A DNA stretch of 64,000 nucleotides from Thermoplasmatales archaeon (lineage in GTDB: Archaea; Thermoplasmatota; Thermoplasmata; Thermoplasmatales; Thermoplasmataceae), in NCBI GenBank assembly GCA_014874365.1, contig JACWAH010000010.1:94139-158138 (forward strand), read 5' to 3'. The notes below the pieces were generated by a model. The model saw nothing but the letters and a program-made list of their open reading frames with translations, did not search any database and had not been told where the DNA came from. Made by a program: the position numbers and the translations under genes. Below are positions 1 through 8,757 of the stretch, in pieces (the first letter of the stretch is position 1; every line of letters begins with the position of its first letter).

Positions 1-223
1 CGGGCTTTATTCATCCATCGGCAGCCTGATAGTGCCTTTCAGGCCTCTTGCGGCAACTGCGCTCCTTGCATTCACCATAAGCGCTCCCTACAGAACCTGG
101 GTCATCCTCTCTGTTGCGACGTTTATAATTGTGATCATACTTGTTGCGTTGTTTGGCGGGGCGAGAAAATCTTTAGAAGCCAGGATGACCAGTGAAACGA
201 CCGCTACAGAAATGACAGAGTGA
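1..223 (+). CDS. C-terminal end of a membrane protein (partial)
   Basis: The reading frame is open from the first bases of the window and stops at 221-223, so this is the tail of a gene that begins upstream. The visible part has two hydrophobic stretches separated by a short Arg/Thr-containing turn, then a charged cytoplasmic-type tail ending in TEMTE. Two terminal transmembrane helices with a short polar tail would suit the end of a multi-pass transporter such as an MFS permease, but no family motif is visible. The next gene is on the opposite strand and converges on it. Confidence 0.6.
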   Translation, partial: GLYSSIGSLIVPFRPLAATALLAFTISAPYRTWVILSVATFIIVIILVALFGGARKSLEARMTSETTATEMTE

Positions 224-259
224 ATTCGTACGAGCCGCCTGAAAACACTGTACTTTGTC

Positions 260-916
260 CTATATCTTTTTCCTTATCAGTTTTGAATCAAGGACGCAGA
301 CTTTCTTTCCATTTACCTTGACCGGGTTCAAGTCCAGCTGATCAAGGAAACTTTCCATCAGGGTCGAGAGATCGGATATCTTAAGCAGGAAATTTGCCAG
401 TTCGATCTTATCCACTTTCTGTCCGCGAAATCCTTCGATGAACCTGCCAATGGAAACCTCCTCGATCATGTCCGATGCGTCGTGAATGTCTATCGGGATA
501 AGGCGGAAACTAACATCGTTGTACAGTTCCGTATATATGCCGCCCATGCCAAGCATCAGCGTAAGCCCAAAGGTCCTGTCTCTTATAACACCAACGATGA
601 TTTCAACTCCATCGGGGATCATCTCTTCAATGAGTATCCTGGAGGTCGGAAATCTATCTTTCATCTTCTTGAACTGAACTTTCAGGGCTTCTTCAGTTTC
701 AATTCCCGTTATCACTCCGCCAGCTTCTGTCTTGTGAAGGATGCTTTCGTCTGATACCTTGAGGACTAAGGGAAAATTCAACTCGATCTTCCCGGGTAAA
801 ACCTCGCAGAGCATCCCTTCAGGGACTGGTATTCCGAATTCCCTTAAACCCGCTTTGATTGAATACTCGTCCAGCGGTCCGGACTTCAGCTTCTTGATAA
901 GGTCCGGAGAGTTCAT
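260..916 (-). CDS. acdB: ADP-forming acyl/acetyl-CoA synthetase, beta subunit (ATP-grasp)
   Basis: This is the 218-residue small subunit of an ADP-forming acetyl-CoA synthetase, which conserves energy by converting an acyl-CoA, ADP and phosphate to acid, CoA and ATP. The ATP-grasp signature is visible: KVSDESILHKTEAGGV near residue 53, then ILIEEMIPDGVEIIVGVIRD, and a C-terminal LDLNPVKVNG. Length fits the separate beta subunit of archaeal two-gene enzymes. Its start overlaps the stop of the alpha-subunit gene by an ATGA, so the two are translated as a pair. The exact acid (acetate, branched-chain or aryl) cannot be told from sequence. Confidence 0.9.
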   Translation of the reverse strand: MNSPDLIKKLKSGPLDEYSIKAGLREFGIPVPEGMLCEVLPGKIELNFPLVLKVSDESILHKTEAGGVITGIETEEALKVQFKKMKDRFPTSRILIEEMIPDGVEIIVGVIRDRTFGLTLMLGMGGIYTELYNDVSFRLIPIDIHDASDMIEEVSIGRFIEGFRGQKVDKIELANFLLKISDLSTLMESFLDQLDLNPVKVNGKKVCVLDSKLIRKKI

Positions 917-2304
917 GTCCTGCCCCTCTCATGAAGATACTTCCCATAGTCATGAAGGACCTTTAAAGACTTCACTGCCCTATCTATGCTTGGAAAGGCA
1001 GGGATTTTCCTTCTTTCAAATTCTACGATAAGCTCCTTTGCAAGCAGTGAACCTATCGCCCCTACAACTACAGTTTTGCCATCGTTCACGTGCCTGGCAA
1101 TGGCGTCCACTATTTCCAGGTTCATTTTCGGGGTCTGGGGAAGAGCGTACGCGACAATTGCATCGACCGATTCCTCTTTCATCAAAATCTCCAGGACTTT
1201 TTCATAAGCTCTTATTGATCCATCGGCAGTCAGATCGATCGGGTTCTTCGCAGAGCCGAAGGACACGATCTCGACCTTAATTCTCTCTTCCGCATCCCTG
1301 GATATGGTAGCCATGGATAGCCCAACCCCGTTAATCCTTGACGATATCAGGTCTGTTGTTATGACGCCCACTCCTCCTGCTGTGGTGATTACTGCTATGT
1401 TCCTTCCAGGGAATGGTTTGCCGTATGCAAGAGTCCTGGCATAATCCAGCAGCTCTGTTTCATTGTAAGCCCTTGTGATACCACCCTGTTTCAGCATGCC
1501 GTCAATTACCCTGTCATCCGATGCCATAGCACCGGTATGCAGGGATGCAGCTTTTGCAGAAGCTTCACTCCTGCCGGATTTCAAAACAACAATAGGCTTG
1601 ATAGCGTTCACATTCCTGGCAACACTGTAAAACTCCCTTCCCTGGTCAATGTCCTCCAGATACAGTGCAATGCTTTTGGTGTTGCCATCCTCTGAGAAAT
1701 ACTTTAGCATCTCGATCTCATTTACGTCAAGTTTATTGCCAAGGCTGACAAATGCCGATATCCCCACTCCGTACTCCGAAATGCTATCCATAGTCAGCAA
1801 GCCGAGTGCGCCGCTCTGCGACACAAAAGCTATACTGCCAGCAGGGGGAAAAGATACCCTGTCAGGCGGCGTGAGAGCGGTATTGACCTTGCTGTGTGGA
1901 AAATAAACTCCAACAGTGTTAGGGCCAATCACCCTAGTCGCGGACCCGGCGATGATCCTCCTGATCTCGTTCTCAAGCTTCTGTCCTTCGCTACCTGTCT
2001 CGGAGAACCCTCCCGGGATTATCACAGCATAAGGCACCTTGAGTTCTACGCAATTCCTGATTTCTTCAGGTACAGCAGCGGATGGAACAGCTATTATAAC
2101 AATGTCAGGAGACATTCCAATGGATTTGAGCGTCCTGTAAGCCTTAAGTTTCAGGATCGTGGCAGCATTGAGGTTCACAGGAAATATCGAACCGGAGAAA
2201 CCGGACTCTACCATGTTTTTGATAACAGCATATCCTATTTTTTCAGGGTTGGAAGAAGCGCCTACAATCGCAACGCTATTCGGATTGAAAAGTCTGTCAA
2301 ACAA
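913..2304 (-). CDS. acdA: ADP-forming acyl/acetyl-CoA synthetase, alpha subunit
   Basis: At 463 residues this matches the CoA-binding/ligase alpha subunit of the ADP-forming acyl-CoA synthetase. The N-terminus has the CoA-binding Rossmann motif (SVAIVGASSNPEKIGY). The middle has the succinyl-CoA-ligase-like FVSQSGALG and the SLHTGAMA segment, whose His is the expected phosphorylated residue in this family. It is first in a two-gene operon with the beta subunit, overlapping by 4 nt. In anaerobic or microaerobic archaea this enzyme makes ATP from acetyl-CoA derived from peptides or sugars, which fits the other acetate genes in the window. Confidence 0.92.
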   Translation of the reverse strand: MFDRLFNPNSVAIVGASSNPEKIGYAVIKNMVESGFSGSIFPVNLNAATILKLKAYRTLKSIGMSPDIVIIAVPSAAVPEEIRNCVELKVPYAVIIPGGFSETGSEGQKLENEIRRIIAGSATRVIGPNTVGVYFPHSKVNTALTPPDRVSFPPAGSIAFVSQSGALGLLTMDSISEYGVGISAFVSLGNKLDVNEIEMLKYFSEDGNTKSIALYLEDIDQGREFYSVARNVNAIKPIVVLKSGRSEASAKAASLHTGAMASDDRVIDGMLKQGGITRAYNETELLDYARTLAYGKPFPGRNIAVITTAGGVGVITTDLISSRINGVGLSMATISRDAEERIKVEIVSFGSAKNPIDLTADGSIRAYEKVLEILMKEESVDAIVAYALPQTPKMNLEIVDAIARHVNDGKTVVVGAIGSLLAKELIVEFERRKIPAFPSIDRAVKSLKVLHDYGKYLHERGRT

Positions 2305-2401
2305 TGCCGATAATGGAACAGGAAGTTATAATTTCGATCCCTAACGTAATAGCATGTAAACCCTATCGGATTTGCCGCAGCGGCGCTTCCCAAAAAACGC
2401 T

Positions 2402-2611
2402 TCAGGGGTTCTTGTATAGGGGTTGAACCATGGTTCTATGTCCTTCAGAATCGTAAATGTAAATCTTTTCTTTTTCATCAAGCGTAATCTTGTGATGGCC
2501 ATCACAGTACGGTTTGTTTTCTGATAGGCCGCAAGCGCACAGGTGTACCTCCTCTTCTCCAACCTTAATCACGTAAGGTCTGTTTCTTTCATGCAGAACT
2601 ATTCTAGACAA
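2402..2611 (-). CDS. CDGSH-type iron-sulfur protein
   Basis: A 69-residue protein with the zinc-finger-like CDGSH signature. The spacing C-x-C-x8-C-x3-H is seen in CACGLSENKPYCDGHH, giving the three Cys and one His that hold a 2Fe-2S cluster in mitoNEET-type proteins. The usual Ser before His is His here (CDGHH), but the ligands are intact. Proteins of this kind are small redox or cluster-transfer factors; the partner is unknown. It stands alone, followed (in its own direction) by the acd operon on the same strand after about 100 nt. Confidence 0.85.
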   Translation of the reverse strand: MSRIVLHERNRPYVIKVGEEEVHLCACGLSENKPYCDGHHKITLDEKEKIYIYDSEGHRTMVQPLYKNP

Positions 2612-2659
2612 TTTGTCACCAAGAGATCAATTAGAAGTGGATAATAATTGTTACTAAAA

Positions 2660-2990
2660 AATAGCAGGTTATGAAAGCGGCATCCTGCGCTTATCCATGC
2701 TTCACGTTTATACCCTTAGCCACAATCTATATCTGCAGTTCCGACCAGATAATCCCGTCCTTGATCCGTCTGGTTGTGATGAAGATACTTCAGAAGAACC
2801 GAAAAGACGGACCAGTCTATTGCATCCTTCATGTATGCGAGTGGATCATGGATGCCATTGAGCCTGTATATTTCCTTGAGTGTCTCGCTTTAAAGCGTGC
2901 TCATGCAGTAATATGGCTGATTCATGAATAAAGGTTGTTGTTATCGGTAAGGTGATCAGAAGTGGGTTTTTTGAAATCCACTACAGTCAA
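2660..2990 (-). mobile_element. Decayed insertion sequence, copy 1 (internally deleted transposase)
   Basis: Read on the minus strand, a broken transposase frame appears. An N-terminal stretch EIYRLNGIHDPLAYMKDAID is followed by DWSVF and NQTDQG, and the sequence then jumps directly to a piece equivalent to the region around the SELQRQIE motif of copy 2. Comparison with 6010-7030 shows close similarity at both ends and an internal deletion of roughly 200 nt here. Similarity extends to the shared GTGATCAGAAG near 2955-2965. No intact reading frame remains, so this copy cannot encode a transposase. The small open frames on either strand are accidental. Confidence 0.75.
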
Positions 2991-3149
2991 AAAAATCTTT
3001 CATAACACCAGAGGAAATACAACTTTGTCCGAAGAGAAAAAGTCTACGGACTCAGATAAGACCAAACATCCGGGCAAGTTCAGTTGCTCTAGTATTTTAT
3101 ATCCAAATCCAAAGATAGAGTTTATTACAGATAGCGTGTTATTTTTTTC

Positions 3150-5222
3150 ATGAGCGCTTACGGTAATCCCGTAAATGTCAGTTTAGAAGAAAAGCGTAAG
3201 TTCTTGATGACCTTAGGCGCAATCGCTATTGCAACATTGATGGTATTTCCAATAGTTACTCATCTCAATCTCAACAGTGCCGTTCAACCGGTTATTTATA
3301 CCTATAGAAGCGAGACCGTTGAATTCAATGGCATGCATGCGTACATTGGTTTTGGAGAGAATCTCTATCCTGTTTCATGGACAGTTTTCCAGATTGAACC
3401 ATCTGGAAAAGTATCCTCTACCAGTACCGTCTCAAGAGCAACAACCAGCTACATCACTGTACCGGTAAACTTCTCAGATTATAGAACAAATAGGATCGTA
3501 GGTCCAGACCAGAATTCGGCAGTGTTGGTAATGTGGAACAGCAATGTCAGAATTGCTGAAATTTATTCCTTCACATTAAATGGAATAGATGCTAGCCTTG
3601 CAATAACCAATTTCAATTCTACCAGTCAGGTTTTCATCACAACATTTGCGATCCAGCAGAGGTTCGACCCTTACAGCTGGACTTCTGGGTTTGAACATGC
3701 GGGGATTCAACATGGGGCCGGCGTAGGAAATTCAATCTATTCCATTCTAGGTTCAACATGGCAGATTGAGCAGGGAAACCTGTCGATTTCATGGCTTAAT
3801 GAACAGTCAATATTTAGAGGCGGGTTGCTCTATTCGGGGATCAATCGGGAGATAACTTCCTTACCATTTGGGCCGCTTAAACTGTCACCGAATGAAACGT
3901 ACAGCGTAGATCCAGTCATATCGCCAGACCAGTCCACCCCACCAACTAATGGGGGAGGAGGTGGGGGCGGTAGTCCACCCACAATTACGGATGTCAGTCT
4001 CTCGAATTTTACAGTGACACACGCAAAAGGCGGAGGAGCTGTTGAAACAGACACCGTCATCGGAGGGGACAGGATGCTGCAGTTTTCTGTGCAGTACAAT
4101 GTCACATCTGGAACCACCGCTAACCTCTACTTTGCCGGGACGTCACCAACATCCAGTGGTTTCCCTTTAAAAAGTTTCTCAGTTTCAGGTGAAGGAACTG
4201 AAACGCTCACTTGGGCTGCTGTACCTGGGTACTATACGGGGTTCACAGTAGGTTCAGGAGCGAATACTTTGATATTTGGTAATATACCAGGTTTCGCAGG
4301 AAACGTTTACATAAGGACTACCTCTCCATTCGTTTCGGGAAACATCACATATTTCCCTCCAGATTCCATTGGATTTGGCCATTTGTACGAGAGTGCCGGG
4401 GGTAAACTGATTGGAAATGTGACCCAGAGTACCGGTGGTCAAAACGACACGATAGAAGGCGGTGGGTGGAATAGCATTGTGCAATCTAGCTCCACAGTAC
4501 CGTTGAGCTTTTCTGTAAGCCTATTCAATCAGACTCAAATGCTAGGGGTATATTCATTATCCCAGGAATTCAAATTTACTGGAAATTCCATGGGAACTTC
4601 TCCCCAAAGTACTGTAGGATCTGCGTTCACAGCTTTAACAGCGTATGAAAACGACGTGCAGGGCACATGGGGGCCGCAGAATTCAACAGAAATTGAACAG
4701 ACGATGTGGAACGCGATCGAATTTTCCCTTGGTATCGCAACGCTTACCCCGGAGTTAAATCCGGAATATCTCATTATTATCGGTGCAGTGAGCGGACTGA
4801 TGGCTTTGATTGGTCCCATGATATTCAGCACACAGAATACTTTCTCAGTTACGGAGAACGATAGAATTTGGGATAATCTCACTGGCGATCGATACACGAG
4901 CAGCCCGTTTTACGTACCCTATACAATATACGACGTGCTTCAGCAGTACGGAAATGTCACATACCCGGTTTATGGAGATGTTTATTATGGACCAGACCAA
5001 GTTCCAGCTCACCTCTTCAACTTTGATGAATACCTTGAGCTGGGAGGCATTTCTGGCTATAGTTATGTGCTCAACTATTTCATGTATACCGCGAACATCA
5101 CCACAATACCATTAAACCAGAGCAACAATTATGAAATAGAGTATGTTGGCAACGCAGACTGGAATGCACCTACTTATTCGACAAGTATATCGCTTCCATT
5201 ATACATGGCCGAGGGAACATGA
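3150..5222 (+). CDS. Large secreted or surface-anchored protein of unknown function
   Basis: A 690-residue protein with one N-terminal hydrophobic helix (about residues 18-40, after KRKF), a signal or membrane anchor. The rest is rich in Ser, Thr, Asn and Tyr with many N-x-S/T sequons, typical of archaeal extracellular proteins. A Gly-rich stretch after PPTNGG (about residue 268) looks like a flexible linker between two beta-rich regions. A second hydrophobic segment lies near residues 543-565 (YLIIIGAVSGLMALIGPMIF). No catalytic motif was recognised. A TATA-like element lies about 50 nt upstream. It sits between two decayed insertion sequences and is followed by a broken membrane-protein gene in the same direction. 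Confidence 0.75.
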   Translation: MSAYGNPVNVSLEEKRKFLMTLGAIAIATLMVFPIVTHLNLNSAVQPVIYTYRSETVEFNGMHAYIGFGENLYPVSWTVFQIEPSGKVSSTSTVSRATTSYITVPVNFSDYRTNRIVGPDQNSAVLVMWNSNVRIAEIYSFTLNGIDASLAITNFNSTSQVFITTFAIQQRFDPYSWTSGFEHAGIQHGAGVGNSIYSILGSTWQIEQGNLSISWLNEQSIFRGGLLYSGINREITSLPFGPLKLSPNETYSVDPVISPDQSTPPTNGGGGGGGSPPTITDVSLSNFTVTHAKGGGAVETDTVIGGDRMLQFSVQYNVTSGTTANLYFAGTSPTSSGFPLKSFSVSGEGTETLTWAAVPGYYTGFTVGSGANTLIFGNIPGFAGNVYIRTTSPFVSGNITYFPPDSIGFGHLYESAGGKLIGNVTQSTGGQNDTIEGGGWNSIVQSSSTVPLSFSVSLFNQTQMLGVYSLSQEFKFTGNSMGTSPQSTVGSAFTALTAYENDVQGTWGPQNSTEIEQTMWNAIEFSLGIATLTPELNPEYLIIIGAVSGLMALIGPMIFSTQNTFSVTENDRIWDNLTGDRYTSSPFYVPYTIYDVLQQYGNVTYPVYGDVYYGPDQVPAHLFNFDEYLELGGISGYSYVLNYFMYTANITTIPLNQSNNYEIEYVGNADWNAPTYSTSISLPLYMAEGT

Positions 5223-5353
5223 AATTCACCCGGATGGAAAAGAAAAGTATCTGTATGGATCTCATGTATCTGGCAATATGCAGTCAAAGGGTCTTCACTC
5301 GAATAGGTTAAACTCCGGGGGCGCAACATGAAAGAAAGAACCGGAATGATATA

Positions 5354-5984
5354 ATGATATTGGCAGCGGTGGTTGCCCTCTTACTGATAGGTTTCAGCCT
5401 ATTCTCTATCTTTGAGTGGCATTACGAACCATCTGCATGGAAAGCAACTCCAGGCTACATGTCATATTATGGCGGCCCCGGACAGAACCAGAATTTCCCT
5501 CAGGAAAGAATCGGTTTTTCCAATTTCTCCGAATACGGAAATTCTGTGAGCCTTGGATACTTGTTCAACCCTGGAGGAGGGAATATAAATAACTTAAATG
5601 AAAACGAAAACATATCAGGGGTCTCCCTGTGGTACGACTTCTTCTAGCTGCAGGCAGATCATCTTTCATAGCCATATACAGGTTTAGCAGTGCATTTTGA
5701 TAGCAGGGTACTTGCCGTGAACGGTACCTTTCTGAATCTGAGCGGCTTTGATAAGAGTAATGTTCCCCTGTCAAGCAACCACAACTACAGTGTCTATGAC
5801 CCAAGAAGTAGTGGTGAAGGAGCGGCATACATATTGGAGTTACCCGTTTCTCTTCCGGACTCTTATTATGTCAATCCAGGGGGACTATTCCTTCAACTTT
5901 ACCATAGTTTACTCGCCCGTTTTTGAAATTGGACCTTACTATTTCGATGGAGCGCCACAATCAGTGAGTTATCATTTTGTATAA
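5354..5984 (+). pseudogene. Broken gene for a membrane-anchored surface protein
   Basis: The first 97 codons encode a membrane anchor (MILAAVVALLLIGFSLFSIF) followed by an aromatic, Asn/Gly-rich extracellular-type stretch ending at a stop near 5645. Coding-like sequence continues past the stop in other frames: LLAAGRSSFIAIYRFSSA, then FDSRVLAVNGTFLNLSGFDK, and finally FNFTIVYSPVFEIGPYYFDG. The composition is constant across frames, so a single gene has probably been split by at least two frameshifts. It follows the 690-residue surface protein by about 130 nt and may have been its partner. A sequencing error cannot be excluded from one sequence. Confidence 0.6.
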
Positions 5985-6009
5985 GAATACATAAAGTGAG
6001 AATTCCGGT

Positions 6010-7030
6010 TGACCCTATGAAATTGCCAATTCATGCTGAGTGCCCTAGCAGAATCGTTGAATTCACCGCCATTAACACCTCTCTTCATTCTCTTTCTATA
6101 CTTTTCTTCTGTTCTTCTTTAGAATGGTCATAGTTACCTCTGTCTCCTCGAGGCATTCAATGCAAAGAGATTATAGGCGAAAGAGGCGAACATGAAACCT
6201 TATCCTCACAGACTCAATGGATAGTTTGTGGCCTCTCACCGACCTGTCCATTGTGCCATCGATGACTTTCGGATCATTGCCTAAGTATCCCTTGTACCTT
6301 TACGGTCATTCCACGCTTGGAAAGATCTATCGTGCTATCGTTATCCTTTGCCGTGGTGATAGCACAGGATCTGAGGATCGGGATCTTATTGTCATCCAGT
6401 ATGGAATGGCACTTGAAACCGAAGTATGCCCTGTCCTTCCTCTTAGTTCATGACAGGTCTTTGGATATGCGGGTCTTCCCCTCTTCCTAGGGTTCTTCGT
6501 GCTTGGAGTGCCCTGGATCTGCAGTGATGAAAGTGGCATCCTGAGCTGAACCATGCTTCACCTTTATTCCCTTTGATTCGATCTGCCTCTGCAGTTCCGA
6601 CCAGATGATCCTGTCATGGCCGGTCCTGTACAATCTTTCACAGAACATCCAGATAGTAGTGGAATCGAGCATATGCTCTGGAAATCTAAGGAAATTCATG
6701 AAGGAGATCCAGTCATTTATCTACTTCTCTGCCTGCTCATTCGCGAGGTTGTACATTTTCTGCTGGAAGAGTATCTTGACCATTGTTGTGACAGGAATGT
6801 TTTGTCCTCCGCCCTGGTCCGTCTGGTCGCGAAAAAGCTCCTTCAAAAGCTCCGGAAAGACGGGCCAGTCTATTGCACCTTTCATGTATGCAAGGGGATC
6901 ATGATGTCAATGAGCCTGTATATTTCCTTTAGCGTCTCACTTTAAAGCGTGCTCATGCAGTAGCATGGCTGATTCATGAATAAAGGTTGCTTTTGCCAGT
7001 TATGTGATCAGAAGACGGTTTTTCGGAATT
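6010..7030 (-). mobile_element. Decayed insertion sequence, copy 2 (IS5-like transposase remnant)
   Basis: On the minus strand a broken DDE-type transposase can be followed. The segments are KEIYRLIDIM near 6910, DWPVFPELLKELF, FLRFPEHMLDSTTIWMFCER, HDRIIWSELQRQIESKGIKV, then GSAQDATFITADPGH, whose DATF aspartate resembles the first catalytic Asp of IS5-group enzymes. After that the frame shifts repeatedly (FGFKCHSILDD-like and AITTAKDND-like pieces) and ends with FMFASFAYNLFALNASRR near 6130. Stops and frameshifts interrupt every frame. The right part matches copy 1 at 2660-2990. Terminal inverted repeats were not resolved. Confidence 0.75.
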
Positions 7031-7069
7031 CCAAAGTGGAAGTATCATCCCCCGCTCAAACCACCTATA

Positions 7070-7819
7070 TCAGACTGAAACTTCCCCAAGAAAGGATTTC
7101 AAGGAATCACTGGCGCTATCCTCCAGAAACTCACCTCCTTCACCGGATGCAACTATCTTTCCATTGTATATCAGCGACGTGTAATCCGAGACCTTCTTTG
7201 CCTGCGCTATGTCGTGAGTAACAAGAATCACGGTGTATTTCTCTTTGAGGTCAAGCATAAGATCCTCAATCCTTGATTTTGCTGTGGGGTCCAGTGAGCT
7301 GGTTGGTTCGTCCATCATTATGACGTCAGGCCGCAGGATAAGGGCTCTTGCGATGCACATTCTCTGCTGCTGGCCTCCGGATAGCGTAATGGCATCTCTT
7401 TTCAACTCTCCCTTTACCTCTTCCCATAAACCTGCATCAGTCAAAGACTGCTCCACCAGAACATCCAGATCTTTCTTTTGCACGTAACTCTGCAATCTCA
7501 TGCCGAAAGCCACGTTGTCATAAATCGGCATGGGGAACGGATTTGGTCTCTGGAATATCATCCCGATTCTACGTCTAAGTTCAACTTCGCTGTACTCAGT
7601 TACCTTCTTGCCGTTAAACGAAATTGTTCCGCTTATCCTGAACGCGGGGTCCAGGTCGGTTAGTCTATTGATTGTTCTCAGAAGTGTACTTTTTCCGCCA
7701 CCTGAAGGCCCCAGCACTGTATTTATGCTATTCTTGTGAATCTCAAGGTTTACTCCATCAAGGATCTTCTTTTTTCCTGAACTGACTTCAAGTTTTTCCA
7801 GTTTTATTATCGGTTCCAT
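7070..7819 (-). CDS. pstB: Phosphate ABC transporter ATP-binding protein PstB
   Basis: The 249-residue ATPase powers high-affinity phosphate import on the inner face of the membrane. Walker A is GPSGGGKSTLLRTINRL near residue 38, with the PstB-typical RTINRLTDLDP. The PstB hallmark FQRPNPFPM follows, then the ABC signature LSGGQQQRMCIARAL and Walker B VIMMDEPTSSLDP. It is the last gene of pstS-pstC-pstA-pstB on the minus strand, 20 nt after pstA. No phoU lies directly downstream; the PhoU-like regulator of this window is near 38 kb. Confidence 0.95.
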   Translation of the reverse strand: MEPIIKLEKLEVSSGKKKILDGVNLEIHKNSINTVLGPSGGGKSTLLRTINRLTDLDPAFRISGTISFNGKKVTEYSEVELRRRIGMIFQRPNPFPMPIYDNVAFGMRLQSYVQKKDLDVLVEQSLTDAGLWEEVKGELKRDAITLSGGQQQRMCIARALILRPDVIMMDEPTSSLDPTAKSRIEDLMLDLKEKYTVILVTHDIAQAKKVSDYTSLIYNGKIVASGEGGEFLEDSASDSLKSFLGEVSV

Positions 7820-7839
7820 TTATTACACCTTTTTTTATT

Positions 7840-8757
7840 TTACCTAGTACCTCTCATTATCTGAGACAGTTTCTTCACAATTCGATTCATTGACTTTGAA
7901 AGCAACACCAGCACGAGTATTGTCACTATAAGGACGAAAGCTGCAATGTAAGCAAGGTTAGTTGCATTTGGTATGGCGGACCCCTGCAATAGCCCATTAT
8001 AGACTATATATGTAAGGTAACCCACTCCCAAATTATTGTTTGTAAACCCGGATGGCAGGCCGCCTGCATTCCAGCCAGCAGTGTACAGGAGCTGGGCAGT
8101 TTCACCTGCAGCTATGCTGATCGCAAGCATGATGCCTGATAAAACGCCTGATAGAGCCTGTGGAATATATATTCTGGTCGCCACCTGGAAGTCATCTGCC
8201 CCCAACGCGTATGCATTGTGTATCTGCTCAACCGGAATCGCTTTCATGGACAGTTCTGCGACCCTGAATATGTACGGCAACATCATTATTGCAAGGGCTA
8301 TCCCACCTGCGATAAGCGAAAATCCCCATCCCAGGTAGTAAACCATGAAAAGGTATCCAAAGAGGCCTATAACTATGGAGGGGACGCTGGTGAGTATGTC
8401 TGTGAACAGTCTTACCAACGAAGATAGAGTCTTACTGGACTTTGCCCTTACAACATAAAGGGAACCCAATATCCCCGGAGGAACTGAGAATAACAGTCCG
8501 GTTCCAACCAGCATCCATGTTCCAGCTATGGCCTCATAAATGCCACCTCCGGTGGTCCCCTCAAACGTATTGCTGGTCGTAAGTATCTGCCAGGTTATGT
8601 TAGAAAGGGCACCATCAGCGATTTCATAGAATATAGCCGCCAGCACAGCAAAAAGAATGAACAGTATGATGTATCCAACAATTCGTACGGCAGTGTCCTT
8701 GGCACTACGGATAGAGGCCTTCCTCCACTTAACTGTAACAGTTTCGCCTTCAGTCAT
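7840..8757 (-). CDS. pstA: Phosphate ABC transporter permease PstA
   Basis: This 305-residue inner-membrane permease has six predicted helices. The binding-protein-dependent transport loop is seen around EQIHNAYALGADDFQVATRIYIPQ, which docks to PstB, and GETAQLLYTAG is the typical PstA segment. An N-terminal cytoplasmic tail of about 20 residues precedes the first helix (IVGYIILFILFAVLAAIFY). Its start overlaps the end of pstC by 8 nt, indicating coupled translation. With PstC it forms the phosphate channel. Confidence 0.93.
   Translation of the reverse strand: MTEGETVTVKWRKASIRSAKDTAVRIVGYIILFILFAVLAAIFYEIADGALSNITWQILTTSNTFEGTTGGGIYEAIAGTWMLVGTGLLFSVPPGILGSLYVVRAKSSKTLSSLVRLFTDILTSVPSIVIGLFGYLFMVYYLGWGFSLIAGGIALAIMMLPYIFRVAELSMKAIPVEQIHNAYALGADDFQVATRIYIPQALSGVLSGIMLAISIAAGETAQLLYTAGWNAGGLPSGFTNNNLGVGYLTYIVYNGLLQGSAIPNATNLAYIAAFVLIVTILVLVLLSKSMNRIVKKLSQIMRGTR

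Noticed and set aside
2341..2562. 73-codon minus-strand frame overlapping the CDGSH gene
   Set aside because: The overlapping frame at 2402-2611 carries the complete CDGSH motif; the other frame has no recognisable feature.
2671..2931. Plus-strand open frame of 86 codons
   Set aside because: It lies over the minus-strand transposase remnant, and its Cys-rich reading is the antisense of that remnant.
6605..6945. Plus-strand open frames of 99 and 109 codons
   Set aside because: They are antisense to the decayed transposase, whose minus-strand reading has recognisable motifs.
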